A stretch of 64,000 nt of DNA from Microbacterium sp. cx-55 (lineage in GTDB: Bacteria; Actinomycetota; Actinomycetes; Actinomycetales; Microbacteriaceae), in the NCBI RefSeq assembly GCF_021117345.1, contig NZ_CP088261.1:744001-808000 (forward strand). Direction: 5' to 3'. Below the pieces are notes generated by a model that was given only the letters and a program-made list of their open reading frames with translations, had not been told where the DNA came from and made no database searches. A program made the translations under genes and the position numbers. Below are positions 1-9,243 of this stretch, one piece after another (position 1 is the stretch's first letter; the number at the start of each line of letters is the position of its first letter).

Positions 1-2103
1 GTGGTCGACATGTCCGGCTGGACCCTGATCGACAACGACCCTGCCGGGCACGCGGCCGAGACCACGCCGCTCCCCGCCGGCACCGTGCTCGCGTCGGGCG
101 AATACTTCGTCTTCGACGGCGGCACGAACTTCGTGTTCGGACTCGGCAACGGCGACACCGCGACCGTTCGCGACGCGACCGGCAACACGGTCGCCTCCTA
201 CTCCTACCCGGCGCACGCCGCCGGTGTGTGGGCACGCTGCGCCGACGGAACGGGCGACTTCATCGACGTCGCGGTCTCCACGAAGGGACTCCGGAACGCC
301 TGCGGCAACCCCGTGCGGATCAACGAGATCGAATCCGACGGCGGATCACCCGACGACTGGATCGAGCTCGTCAACCCGACGGATGCGGCACTCGACGTCT
401 CGGGCATTGTGCTGAAGGACGACGACGACACGCACGCCTACGCGATCCCCGCGAACACGACGATCGCTGCGCGCGGCTACCTCGTGATCGACCGCGCCGC
501 GCTCGGCTTCGGCCTGGGTGGCGGCGACGCGGTGCGACTGTTCGATGGCGACCTCGCCATCGACGAGACCACGTGGGGCGCCGGCCACGCGGCGACCACC
601 TGGGGTCGCTGCCCCGACGTGACCGGGCCTTTCGCGGTGACCGTGGAGTCCACCCGGGGTGCGGCCAACATCTGCGCCGGTGAGATCCCGGTGAGCCCGT
701 GGCCGGGGTCGGCATCCGTGACGGTGCTCGACGAGGCACCCACGTTCCTCGAAGACAGCTCCGGCCTCGACGCGCAGGCGACAGCGGACGGAACCTTCCT
801 CTGGGCCGTCGACAACGGCACCGGAACGTTCTGGAAGCTCGCGGTCGCCGCCGACGGCTCGACGACGTTCGCCGAAGGGTGGACGAAGGACGGCAAGCGC
901 GCCCGCTTCCTGAAGGACGCGAACGCGCCCACCGCAGCCGGCCCCGACACCGAGGGCATCACGGTCGCCGACGACGGGTTCGTGTATCTGGCCTCCGAGC
1001 GCGACAACAGCGCGAAAGCGGTCAACCAGAACATCGTGCTCAAGATCGACCCGAACGCGCCCGGTCCGGATGTCGTCGCCACCCAGCAGTGGGACCTCAC
1101 CGCCCTCCTGCCGAAGGTGGAGGCGAACCTCGGGATGGAGGCGGTCGAGTGGATCGCGGATGCGGACCTGTCGGCGTCGCTGATCGACGACACGACCGGG
1201 CAGCTGTACGACCCGGCGCAGTACCCCGGGCACGGCAACGGGCTGTTCTTCGTCGCCGTCGAAGACACGGGTGATGTGTACGCCTTCGCCCTGAAGGCGG
1301 ACGGATCGGCGTCGCTCGTGGCGACGATCGACCCGGGCCTCGCAGGGGTCATGGCGCTCGATTACGACACGGTGCTCGACGTCCTCTGGGCCGTGTGCGA
1401 CAACGGATGCGACGGCGCCGCGGCGCAGATCACCCTGAACGGGACGACCGAGCCGGCCATCGCGCACTTCGCTCGCCCGGCGGGGATGCCGAACGTCAAC
1501 AACGAGGGCTTCGCGACCTCTCCGACCGCCGGCACGGGCACGCGCGCCGCGTGGTGGTTCGAAGACGGTGTGAAATCCGGCGCGCTGCGCCTCGGCACTG
1601 TTCCCACGGCAGCCACCCCCGAGGTACCCGGACCGGGCGAGAACCCGCTGCCCGGCACCGATCCCTCGGTCCCGCTGCCCGGCACCGGACCGTCGGTGCC
1701 GCTGCCTGGCATGGCTCTCACGGGCGACAACAGCGGCTCCGTGATCGCCCCGGCGACCGCAGAGCGCGGCCAGCGAATCACCGTGTCGGTCGGAACGGCG
1801 TACGCCGGTGAGCCCGTCACCGTCTGGCTCTACTCGACGCCAGTGCAGATCGCGGCCGGAGCGGTGGACGCATCCGGTCGGATCCAGGTCACGATCCCGG
1901 TGGATGCTGCGCTCGGCGACCACCGCCTCGCGGTCTACGGTGCAGACAGCGAGCTGATCGGATGGACCGCCCTCCGCGTCGTCGATGGTGCGCTCGCCGC
2001 CACCGGGGGAGGTTCAGCCGAAGGCGCGTTGGTGCTCGGGCTGCTGATGCTGCTCGCCGGGGGCATCGCGGTCGCCGCGCGTCGCCGCATCCGTTCCGCC
2101 TGA
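1..2103 (+). CDS. Lamin-tail / esterase-like surface protein, sortase-anchored (5' truncated)
   Basis: The reading frame is open from the first base, so the true start lies upstream and the signal peptide is missing. About 700 residues remain. A truncated lamin-tail domain comes first, then a full one around residues 103-230 (motif RINEIESDGGSPDDWIELVN). Next is a beta-propeller region like the esterase-like phytase domain (about 240-540), then a Pro-rich linker with the repeated motif PLPGT. The C-terminus has a sorting signal near residue 665 (LAATG), a hydrophobic helix and a basic tail (RRRIR). LAxTG fits class E actinobacterial sortases. I infer a cell-wall-anchored protein of unknown substrate, possibly an extracellular phosphoesterase or nuclease accessory. 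No sortase gene is in view. Confidence 0.8.
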   Translation: MVDMSGWTLIDNDPAGHAAETTPLPAGTVLASGEYFVFDGGTNFVFGLGNGDTATVRDATGNTVASYSYPAHAAGVWARCADGTGDFIDVAVSTKGLRNACGNPVRINEIESDGGSPDDWIELVNPTDAALDVSGIVLKDDDDTHAYAIPANTTIAARGYLVIDRAALGFGLGGGDAVRLFDGDLAIDETTWGAGHAATTWGRCPDVTGPFAVTVESTRGAANICAGEIPVSPWPGSASVTVLDEAPTFLEDSSGLDAQATADGTFLWAVDNGTGTFWKLAVAADGSTTFAEGWTKDGKRARFLKDANAPTAAGPDTEGITVADDGFVYLASERDNSAKAVNQNIVLKIDPNAPGPDVVATQQWDLTALLPKVEANLGMEAVEWIADADLSASLIDDTTGQLYDPAQYPGHGNGLFFVAVEDTGDVYAFALKADGSASLVATIDPGLAGVMALDYDTVLDVLWAVCDNGCDGAAAQITLNGTTEPAIAHFARPAGMPNVNNEGFATSPTAGTGTRAAWWFEDGVKSGALRLGTVPTAATPEVPGPGENPLPGTDPSVPLPGTGPSVPLPGMALTGDNSGSVIAPATAERGQRITVSVGTAYAGEPVTVWLYSTPVQIAAGAVDASGRIQVTIPVDAALGDHRLAVYGADSELIGWTALRVVDGALAATGGGSAEGALVLGLLMLLAGGIAVAARRRIRSA

Positions 2104-2112
2104 CGACACGAT

Positions 2113-2150
2113 CCGAGTCCCCCGCGTGCATGATGCCGCGGGGGATTCGG
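2113..2150. terminator. Bidirectional hairpin terminator
   Basis: A 14-bp stem (CCGAGTCCCCCGCG and its near-complement, one mismatch) with a 10-nt loop lies between two convergent genes. There is no long T-run, as is common in this GC range. Confidence 0.65.
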
Positions 2151-2153
2151 CGT

Positions 2154-3125
2154 TCAAAAGCGGGCGCGCAACCACTCGACCTGGCGGTGCCAGTGGCGGA
2201 ACCCGCCGCCCTCGTGACCGTTGAAGCCGTAGACCTCGATGTGGGCGTCGGATGCGGACAGCGCGTTGAACGCGGCGAACACCGACCCGGGCAGGACGAC
2301 CTCGTCCATCAGTCCGACCGAGAACAGCGCCGGCACGGTGATGCGGCGCGCCAGGACGGCGCCGTCGAAGTAGGAGAGCGTCCGCAGCACCTCTGCCGCA
2401 GCATCCTTGTGCACCGCGAGGTAGCGCGTGATCTCGGTGAACGGCGCCTCGGGCGTGCGCGTGATCGACCGCGGAAAGTCGCACAGGAACGGAACGTCGG
2501 GCAGCACCGCGCGGGCGTGCGGGGAAAGCGCCGCGGCGGCGATCGCGGTGCCGCCGCCCTGGCTCACCCCCGTGACGGCGATGCGAGCGGCGTCGACGAA
2601 CGGCAGGTCGACGACCGCGTCCAGCACCTGCACCGCATCCGTGAACAGGCGACGGTAGTAGTAGGTGTCGGGGGAGGAGATGCCGCGGGTCATGTATCCG
2701 GCGACGGCGGGCCCGGAGCCGTGCGGATCCGGGGTGTCTCCGCCGCTTCCCCAGCCGCTGCCCTGACCGCGGGTGTCCATCAGGACGTGCACGTAACCGG
2801 CGGCCGCCCACGCGAGCCGCTCGCCCGGCAGGCCCCGCCCTCCGCTGTAGCCGAGGTACTCGACGACGGTCGCCCTCGGTTCGTCGCCCGGGGGTCGGGT
2901 GATCCACGCCTTCACGGGTTCGCCCGCGAACCCGGGGAAGGTGAGGTCCTCCACGACCAGCTCGGTGATCGGCTGGGCGACGGGCTCGATGCGGACCTCG
3001 CCGCCGGCCGCCCGCGACTCCTCGAGCGTGCGGCGCCAGAAGTCGTCGAGGTCGTCGGGAACGGGCAGATCGGGCGCGTACTCCCGCAGGAGGTCGAGCG
3101 GCAGATCGGTGTGCGTCAGAGCCAT
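2154..3125 (-). CDS. Acetylxylan esterase (AXE1/Cah) family alpha/beta hydrolase
   Basis: 323 residues. The family deacetylates xylo-oligosaccharides or cephalosporin C. The serine-hydrolase elbow GVSQGGG is visible mid-protein, with a later Asp in GLMDEVVLPG and a His in NGHEGGG completing the triad. Length matches the roughly 320-residue AXE1 family. The frame stays open far upstream, antisense to the helicase gene, but the ATG at 3125 (MALTHTDLPLDLL) has a GAGGA box 9 nt upstream and gives the normal family N-terminus. There is no signal peptide, so it acts in the cytoplasm. It diverges from the helicase gene. Substrate is uncertain; the family is promiscuous. Confidence 0.85.
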   Translation of the reverse strand: MALTHTDLPLDLLREYAPDLPVPDDLDDFWRRTLEESRAAGGEVRIEPVAQPITELVVEDLTFPGFAGEPVKAWITRPPGDEPRATVVEYLGYSGGRGLPGERLAWAAAGYVHVLMDTRGQGSGWGSGGDTPDPHGSGPAVAGYMTRGISSPDTYYYRRLFTDAVQVLDAVVDLPFVDAARIAVTGVSQGGGTAIAAAALSPHARAVLPDVPFLCDFPRSITRTPEAPFTEITRYLAVHKDAAAEVLRTLSYFDGAVLARRITVPALFSVGLMDEVVLPGSVFAAFNALSASDAHIEVYGFNGHEGGGFRHWHRQVEWLRARF

Positions 3126-3206
3126 GCGCTCATCCTCACGCATCCGGCCCGCGGCCACTCGTTCCACGGGCGCCGTGTCCGGGGTCGCGCCTACACTTGA
3201 CACGCA

Positions 3207-5654
3207 ATGACCGACGCATCCACGCCCCTCATCGTCGGCGGTGGTCGCGGCCCGCAGGCGGCCGCGTCCGTACGCCCCGACGAAGACCTGCTCGACGGCC
3301 TCAACGAGCCGCAGCGCGAAGCCGTGACCTACCGCGGGCCCGCGCTCCTCATCGTCGCGGGCGCGGGGTCGGGCAAGACGCGGGTGCTGACCCACCGCAT
3401 CGCGTCGCTGCTGCGCGCCCGTGAGGCCTGGCCCAGCCAGATCCTCGCGATCACCTTCACTAACAAGGCCGCGGGCGAGATGCGCGAGCGCGTCGGGCAC
3501 CTCGTCGGCGAGAGCGCTCGCGGCATGTGGATCTCGACGTTCCACTCGGCGTGCGTGCGGATTCTTCGCAAAGAAGCGCAGCAGTTCGGCTTCACGACCG
3601 CTTTCACGATCTACGACTCCGGCGACTCGCGAGCCCTCATCAAGCGGCTCGTGAAAGAGCACGAGGCGGATGCGTACGGGCTCACCCCCTCTTCGGTGCA
3701 GGGTCGCATCTCGAAGCTGAAGAACGAGCTCGCCGACGCCGAGTCCTACGCGCGTCAGGCGAACATGTCCGATCCCGCGGAGCGCATCTTCGTCGCAATC
3801 TTCGGGGACTACCAGCGGGCGCTCCAACGCGCCAACGCGTTCGATTTCGATGATCTGATCGCCCAGACGGTGTACCTCTTCCGCGCGTTCCCGCACGTCG
3901 CCGACGTCTACCGGCGCCGGTTCCGGCACATCCTCGTCGACGAGTACCAAGACACGAACCACGCGCAGTACGCACTCATCCACGAGCTCACCCGCCCCGT
4001 CGGCGGGGGTGAAGCCGAGCCATATGCTTCCGGCGGCATGATGATCTTCGAGGCCGAGAAGGCGCCCGAGGCGGAGGGGGCGTCGCTCACCGTCGTCGGC
4101 GACTCCGACCAGTCGATCTACGCCTTCCGCGGCGCCGACATCCGCAACATCAGCGAGTTCGAACGCGACTACCCGGGTGCGAAGGTCGTGCTGCTCGAGC
4201 AGAACTACCGATCGACGCAGAACATCCTGTCGGCGGCGAACGCGGTCATCAGCAACAACTTCGACCGCAAAGACAAGAAGCTCTGGACCGACGTGGGCGC
4301 GGGTGAGCCGATCGTCGGCTTCACGGGCTACTCGCAGCACGACGAGGCGCAGTTCATCGCCGACGAGATCGAGAAGCTGCGCCGGAAGAACGTCGCCTAC
4401 TCCGACATCGCGGTCTTCTACCGCACCAACTCGCAGTCCCGCGCGCTGGAAGAGATCTTCATCCGCTCCGCCGTGCCCTACAAGATCATGGGCGGCACGA
4501 AGTTCTACGAGCGCGCCGAGATCAAGGACGCGCTCGCCTATCTCGTCTCGGTGGCGAACCCGGCTGACGAGATGGCCCTCCGCCGCATCCTGAACCGCCC
4601 GAAGCGGGGCATCGGCGACGTGACCGCGACCTCGATCGCCCGGTTCGCCGAAGAGCACGAGATCACCTTCCGCGATGCCCTGGCGGCATCCGCGCAGCTG
4701 GGGGTGGGGCCGAAGCTGCAGGCGTCCATCGCGCAACTCGACCGCGTGCTCGCCGAGGCGACCGCGATCATGCTGCCGTCCTCGGGCGAACTCGCGCCGC
4801 CGACGGCCGTCGCCGAAGGCCTCACGCTGCTGCTGCAGAAGAGCGGATACCTCGATGCGCTGCGCGCGAGTCGCGACCCGCAAGACGAGGCGCGACTCGA
4901 GAACCTCGACGAGCTCGTGGCTGTGGCGCGCGAGTTCGCCCGCAACAATCCCGACGGCACGATCATCGACTTCCTCACCGAGGTGGCGCTCGTGGCCGAC
5001 GCCGACGACCTCGACGACGCGTCGGGCTCGGTGTCGCTCATGACGATGCACACGGCCAAGGGACTCGAGTTCGACACGGTGTTCCTCACCGGCGTCGAAG
5101 AAGACCTCATCCCGCACCGGATCTCGGCCGGTGAACCCGGTGGCCCCTCCGAAGAGCGACGCCTGTTCTACGTGGGCGTGACCCGCGCCCGGCAGCGCCT
5201 GTACCTGACGCTCGCGATGACCCGCGCGCAGTTCGGCGAGGTGACCGTCGCCATGCCGTCCCGGTTCCTGCAAGAGATCCCGGCGGAACTCATCGACTGG
5301 CGTCAGTCGCCGGGCGACGTCAACTCCCGCGGCGGTGCCGGATCCCGGGCCCTCAACGCGCGCCGGCCCGGTGGCGGCAGCGGCGGCGGTTGGGGCGGAC
5401 GACGCGACGATCCGCCCGCCCTCGCGCCCAAGTCCACCTCGCTCGATCGGTTCCCGAACCGCATCCCCGCGAAGGTCCGCGACAACAGTGCGATGGAACT
5501 CGGGCAGGGCGACCGCATCCGGCACGAGGACTTCGGCGAGGGGCGTGTCGATGCGGTCACCGGCGAGGGCGCGAAGCGCATCGCGCACGTGCGTTTCGAG
5601 TCGGCGGGTGCGAAGAAGCTGCTGATCAAGATCGCGCAGATCGAGAAGCTCTGA
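3207..5654 (+). CDS. pcrA: ATP-dependent DNA helicase PcrA/UvrD
   Basis: 815 residues, superfamily 1A 3'-5' helicase used in nucleotide excision repair, transcription-coupled repair and removal of RecA filaments. Seen: Walker A AGAGSGKT at residues 51-58, motif II VDEYQDTN, motif III GDSDQSIYAFRGAD, motif IV EQNYRST, and motif V/VI TMHTAKGLEFDTVF and VGVTRARQRLYL. The C-terminus carries the Tudor-like extension (RHEDFGEGRVDAV) that in PcrA contacts RNA polymerase. A Gly/Arg-rich linker precedes it. Actinobacterial UvrD1 is the other common name. The ATG start at 3207 gives the expected N-terminus. Confidence 0.95.
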   Translation: MTDASTPLIVGGGRGPQAAASVRPDEDLLDGLNEPQREAVTYRGPALLIVAGAGSGKTRVLTHRIASLLRAREAWPSQILAITFTNKAAGEMRERVGHLVGESARGMWISTFHSACVRILRKEAQQFGFTTAFTIYDSGDSRALIKRLVKEHEADAYGLTPSSVQGRISKLKNELADAESYARQANMSDPAERIFVAIFGDYQRALQRANAFDFDDLIAQTVYLFRAFPHVADVYRRRFRHILVDEYQDTNHAQYALIHELTRPVGGGEAEPYASGGMMIFEAEKAPEAEGASLTVVGDSDQSIYAFRGADIRNISEFERDYPGAKVVLLEQNYRSTQNILSAANAVISNNFDRKDKKLWTDVGAGEPIVGFTGYSQHDEAQFIADEIEKLRRKNVAYSDIAVFYRTNSQSRALEEIFIRSAVPYKIMGGTKFYERAEIKDALAYLVSVANPADEMALRRILNRPKRGIGDVTATSIARFAEEHEITFRDALAASAQLGVGPKLQASIAQLDRVLAEATAIMLPSSGELAPPTAVAEGLTLLLQKSGYLDALRASRDPQDEARLENLDELVAVAREFARNNPDGTIIDFLTEVALVADADDLDDASGSVSLMTMHTAKGLEFDTVFLTGVEEDLIPHRISAGEPGGPSEERRLFYVGVTRARQRLYLTLAMTRAQFGEVTVAMPSRFLQEIPAELIDWRQSPGDVNSRGGAGSRALNARRPGGGSGGGWGGRRDDPPALAPKSTSLDRFPNRIPAKVRDNSAMELGQGDRIRHEDFGEGRVDAVTGEGAKRIAHVRFESAGAKKLLIKIAQIEKL

Positions 5655-5674
5655 CCGCCCCGTAGGCTGGCACG

Positions 5675-6745
5675 ATGGCTCTCTTCTCGCGCCGACCGAA
5701 GAACTCCGACGACGACTCGACCGGCGCAGTGCCGCCCCAGGGCGGTGCGCAGACGCCGGATGCGGCGGCCCCCGACGTCGAGCCGTCCGTTCCGGCCGAG
5801 CCGGTGCCGCACGTGGGGATCTCGGTCTCCACGTTCGGCAGCGTCAGTGCCGCCACGTCTCGCGCCGATACCCCGGCCGCGCCGGCCCCCGCCATCCCGC
5901 CGGGTGCGACGCCGGCCCGCCCCGCGCACCTCGCCTCGCCGGCCGCGGAGGCATCGAGCCGAGTGGAGACCGTACCGGGGCTCCGCGACAACGTGCTGCT
6001 GCGCGACGCGCTCGCCGCGCTCCCGGCCCAGGCCCAGCCGACCGAGATGATCAACGTCGCCCGGCAGCTGCTGCAGGGTCACGTCTACATCCGCGTCCAG
6101 GGCGACGCGCGCGAGCTGCTCGCGCAGGGCAAGAGCCTGCCGACGTCGATGGTGACGTTCAAGGACGAGAAGTACATGCTGGTGTACTCGGGCGGCGCCG
6201 CGCTGCAGGACGCGATCAAGGCCGACGGAGATGCGGGCACTTCCGCGCTCGCGCAGTCGGTTCTCGGGCTGCTGCAGCAGGTGGTGGCGGGTCCGATGGG
6301 AGGCGTCGCCATCGACCACGCCTCGCGTCCCGGGTCGGCCCTCCTCCCGAAGCAGCTGATCGAGAAGGCGCTCGCCGACCTCGACCCCGCCCAGCGCATC
6401 AAGTCGCTCTTGGCCGGAAAACGCACCTCCGAGACCGCGGACGACGTGGCGGTCGCGATGACCGAAGCTCCGCTGTGGATCGCGGCGCGTCGATCGGATG
6501 ACGGGCAGGTCGGTATCGCTGAACTCCGCACCCCCGACGGCGCGCGGCTGCTCGAGGTCTTCTCGCACCCTCTCGAACTGCTCGCGCTCGGGCGCGGTGA
6601 CCAGGCCGTCAAGGTCGAACCGACGCAGCTAGCCAAGGCCCTCCGCGGTGACACGGGGCTGAGCGGCGTGGTCGTCGACCCGGCCGGTCCCTGGATCCGG
6701 CTCACGCGCGACCAGCTGCATCCGCTGCTCATCGTCGGCGCCTGA
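5675..6745 (+). CDS. SseB-family protein
   Basis: 356 residues. The N-terminal about 100 residues are low-complexity Pro/Ala. A region at about 105-235 matches the SseB N-terminal domain (MINVARQLLQGHVYIRVQG, then VTFKDEKYMLVYSGG), and a second SseB-like unit follows. The biochemical role of SseB domains is not established; the name comes from enhanced serine sensitivity in E. coli. It lies 20 nt downstream of the helicase gene and may be co-transcribed. No membrane segments are seen, so it is cytoplasmic. Confidence 0.75.
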   Translation: MALFSRRPKNSDDDSTGAVPPQGGAQTPDAAAPDVEPSVPAEPVPHVGISVSTFGSVSAATSRADTPAAPAPAIPPGATPARPAHLASPAAEASSRVETVPGLRDNVLLRDALAALPAQAQPTEMINVARQLLQGHVYIRVQGDARELLAQGKSLPTSMVTFKDEKYMLVYSGGAALQDAIKADGDAGTSALAQSVLGLLQQVVAGPMGGVAIDHASRPGSALLPKQLIEKALADLDPAQRIKSLLAGKRTSETADDVAVAMTEAPLWIAARRSDDGQVGIAELRTPDGARLLEVFSHPLELLALGRGDQAVKVEPTQLAKALRGDTGLSGVVVDPAGPWIRLTRDQLHPLLIVGA

Positions 6746-6817
6746 ACGCCGACTACCGTGCGTGGCGGCTCCGCGCCACCGGTATCGCCGGCGCGGGTGG
6801 CGTCCTAGGGTCAGCAC

Positions 6818-7840
6818 ATGGCCTCCGAGCGCATCACCCTGATCGTTCCCGGTACGGACGGTGACCGCGAGGTCGACCTGTCGAGCCCGAACCGCATGGT
6901 CTGGCCGGAGGTCGGCATCACCAAGCGGGAACTCGCCGAGTACACCCTGAGCGTGTCGGAGGCTTTCCTCCGCGCGAACGGCGATCGCCCGGTCTCCCTC
7001 GAGCGCTTCCGCGACGGCATCGGCGGGGAGAGCTTCTTCTCGAAGAACCCGCCGAAGGGCACGCCCGACTACGTCGATGCGGTGACGGTGACCTACAACA
7101 GCGGGCGTCGGCATCCGCAGGTCGTGCTGAACGAGCCCGCCGCAACGCTCTGGGCCGTGCAGATGAACACGGTCGTGTTCCACCCGTGGGCATCGCTGGC
7201 GGGCGACTCGGACCACCCCGTGGAACTGCGCATCGACCTGGACCCGCAGCCGGGAACGGACTTCGCGGATGCTGCCGCCATCGCACCGCTCATGCGCGAC
7301 GTGCTGGCCGACGCCGGACTGGAGTCGTGGATCAAAACGAGCGGAAACCGCGGCATCCACCTCTTCTGCCCCATCGAGCCGACGCACGAGTTCCTCGACG
7401 TGCGGCACGCCGTGATCGCCGCGGGCCGCGAGCTCGCCCGCCGCGAGCCCGACCGCGTGACGATGAACTGGTGGAAGGAAGAACGCGGCGCGCGCATCTT
7501 CATCGACTTCAACCAGGCGAACCGCGACCGCACGATGGCGGGGGCGTACAGCCCGCGGTCGCTCCCGACGGCGACGGTCTCGACCCCCATCACCTGGGAC
7601 GAGCTGCCCGGCGTCGATCCGCACGCGTTCACCGTGCGGACGGTGCCCGAGCGCGTGCGCACGGTCGGTGACCCGTGGGCCGAGTTCGCCGCGCGGCCGG
7701 GGCGCATCGACACGCTGCTGGAATGGTGGGAGCGCGATATCGCCGACGGCCTCGGGGAGCTGCCGTTCCCGCCCGAGTTCCCCAAGATGCCCGGTGAACC
7801 GCCGCGGGTGCAGCCCAGCCGCGCCCGCACGCCCGAGTAG
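6818..7840 (+). CDS. Stand-alone LigD polymerase/primase domain (NHEJ)
   Basis: 340 residues of archaeo-eukaryotic primase fold, the LigD PolDom family that fills gaps with ribonucleotides during non-homologous end joining. The metal-binding DLD is at residues 140-142 in RIDLDPQPGTDF. Other family motifs are seen: SFFSKNPPKGTPDYVD, KTSGNRGIHLFCPI and FIDFNQANRDRTMAGAYSPR. It is a single-domain form with no ligase or phosphoesterase fused, as in many actinobacteria. The matching ligase domain is encoded on the opposite strand about 360 bp away. No Ku gene is in the window. Confidence 0.92.
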   Translation: MASERITLIVPGTDGDREVDLSSPNRMVWPEVGITKRELAEYTLSVSEAFLRANGDRPVSLERFRDGIGGESFFSKNPPKGTPDYVDAVTVTYNSGRRHPQVVLNEPAATLWAVQMNTVVFHPWASLAGDSDHPVELRIDLDPQPGTDFADAAAIAPLMRDVLADAGLESWIKTSGNRGIHLFCPIEPTHEFLDVRHAVIAAGRELARREPDRVTMNWWKEERGARIFIDFNQANRDRTMAGAYSPRSLPTATVSTPITWDELPGVDPHAFTVRTVPERVRTVGDPWAEFAARPGRIDTLLEWWERDIADGLGELPFPPEFPKMPGEPPRVQPSRARTPE

Positions 7841-7853
7841 CCCGCGTTCCGCC

Positions 7854-8121
7854 GCTCACGTGTCGGGATCGGTCGGGTGGGGCGGCGCTTTGCGCCACGT
7901 GAGTGGGTGAGGCTGATGCTCACGTGTCGCGATCGGTCGGGTGGGGCGACGCTTTGCGCCACGTGAGCGGGTGAGGCGTGAGCGGAGCGGGCCGGGTCGG
8001 GCGGATGCTCACGTGTCGCGATCGGTCGGGTGGGGCGACGCTTTGCGCCACGTGAGTGGGTGAGACGGATGCTCACGTGTCGCGATCGGTCGGGTGGGGC
8101 GACGTATTGCGCCACGTGAGC
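7854..8121. repeat. Four 51-bp palindrome-bounded intergenic repeats
   Basis: Copies run 7854-7904, 7918-7968, 8007-8057 and 8071-8121. Each opens with GCTCACGTG and closes with CACGTGAGC (or -GAGT), a 9-bp inverted repeat. In copies 2-4 an inner arm pair GTCGC/GCGAC can extend the hairpin, the last copy having CGACG where others have the same inner arm. Copy-to-copy distances are 64, 89 and 64 bp. They fill the gap between the convergent NHEJ polymerase and ligase genes. No coding sequence is seen in 7841-8198. Confidence 0.85.
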
Positions 8122-8198
8122 AGGGGGAGGGGCGGCGCGCGCGGGGCGAGTGGAGCGGATGGAGGCGCGCCGGGGCCGATATAGCGAGGCGAAGCGGG

Positions 8199-9230
8199 TC
8201 AGTCCAGGACGTCGGCGAGGTCGTAGGCCGACACCCGGTCGAGCTGGCCGAACGTGCACGACCGCGCGTCGCGGTCGGGGCGCCAGCGCTCGAACTGCAC
8301 CGTGTGCCGGAACCGCATCCCCTCGAGCTGGTCGTAACGCACCTCGAGCACGCGCTCCGGTCGGAGCGGAACGAATGACACGTCCTTCGACCCGGAGAAA
8401 CGCGACCGCTCCGTCTCGGCGCCGACGGGGGTGCCGTCGGCGTTCCGCTGCACGAGCGGCTCGAGTTCGTCGATCAGCGCGAGGCGCCGCGCATCGGTGA
8501 AGGCCGAAACCCCGCCGACGTTCCGCAGCATCCCGTCACCGTCGTAGAGGCCGACCAGCAGCGATCCGACGCCCGTCCCGCTCTTGTGCACGCGGTAACC
8601 GAGGGCGACGACGTCGGCCGTTCGGGCGTGCTTGATCTTCCCCATCGTGCGTTTTCCGGGGGAGTAGGGTGCGTCGAGCCGTTTCGCCATGACTCCGTCC
8701 AGGCCCGCCCCCTCGAAGTCCGCGAGCCAGCGGCGCGCGAGGCCCGCATCCGCGGTCGCGCGCGTCACGTGCACCGGCGGCGGCACCGACCCGAGCAGGC
8801 CGACGAGTTCCATGCGCCGCGTCGCGAACGGTTCGGGCTGCAGGTCGCGGTCGCCGCGGGCGAGCAGATCGAACGCGATGAGTAACGCCGGAGTCTCGCG
8901 CGAAAGCGTCGCCACTCGAGAAGCGGCGGGATGGATGCGCTGGCTGAGGGCCTCCCAATCGAGGCGCTGCGCCCCGCTCGGGCCGACCGGGATCACGATC
9001 TCGCCGTCGATCAGGCAGGGCTCGGGCAGGATCTCGGGCAGCGCCGCGACCAGCTCGGGGAAGTATCGCGTGAGCGGTTTGGCACCGCGCGAGCCGAGCT
9101 CAACGTTCTCGCCGTCCCACGCCGCGAGCACGCGGAACCCGTCCCACTTCGGCTCGAAGAGGTAGCCCTCCGCATCCGGTACCTGCGGCACCGCCTTGGC
9201 GAGCATCGGAGCCGGGATGACGTACCGCAC
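8199..9230 (-). CDS. ATP-dependent DNA ligase (LigD-type ligase domain / LigC)
   Basis: 343 residues. It seals nicks using ATP; the adenylation lysine is K28 in motif I, EPKWDGFR. Motifs EPCLIDGEIV (III), GVMAKRLDAPYSPGKR (IIIa/IV) and KIKHARTADVVALGY (V) follow, then a C-terminal OB-fold domain. I chose the GTG at 9230 (VRYVIPAPMLAK) because the frame upstream overlaps the transporter gene, which stops at 9244, leaving a 13-nt gap. Paired with the nearby polymerase domain it forms a split LigD-like NHEJ pair; base-excision repair is an alternative role. Confidence 0.9.
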   Translation of the reverse strand: MRYVIPAPMLAKAVPQVPDAEGYLFEPKWDGFRVLAAWDGENVELGSRGAKPLTRYFPELVAALPEILPEPCLIDGEIVIPVGPSGAQRLDWEALSQRIHPAASRVATLSRETPALLIAFDLLARGDRDLQPEPFATRRMELVGLLGSVPPPVHVTRATADAGLARRWLADFEGAGLDGVMAKRLDAPYSPGKRTMGKIKHARTADVVALGYRVHKSGTGVGSLLVGLYDGDGMLRNVGGVSAFTDARRLALIDELEPLVQRNADGTPVGAETERSRFSGSKDVSFVPLRPERVLEVRYDQLEGMRFRHTVQFERWRPDRDARSCTFGQLDRVSAYDLADVLD

Positions 9231-9243
9231 GGGGGGATCCGGA

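Noticed and set aside
2154..5588. A 1144-codon open frame on the minus strand
   Set aside because: It is the esterase gene extended through the antisense of the helicase gene. The upstream part is Arg/Asp/Glu-rich low-complexity with no ribosome site; high GC keeps such antisense frames open.
7854..8121. CRISPR array
   Set aside because: Four repeats, but spacing between them is only 13-38 bp and irregular, the repeat is 51 bp, and there are no cas genes.
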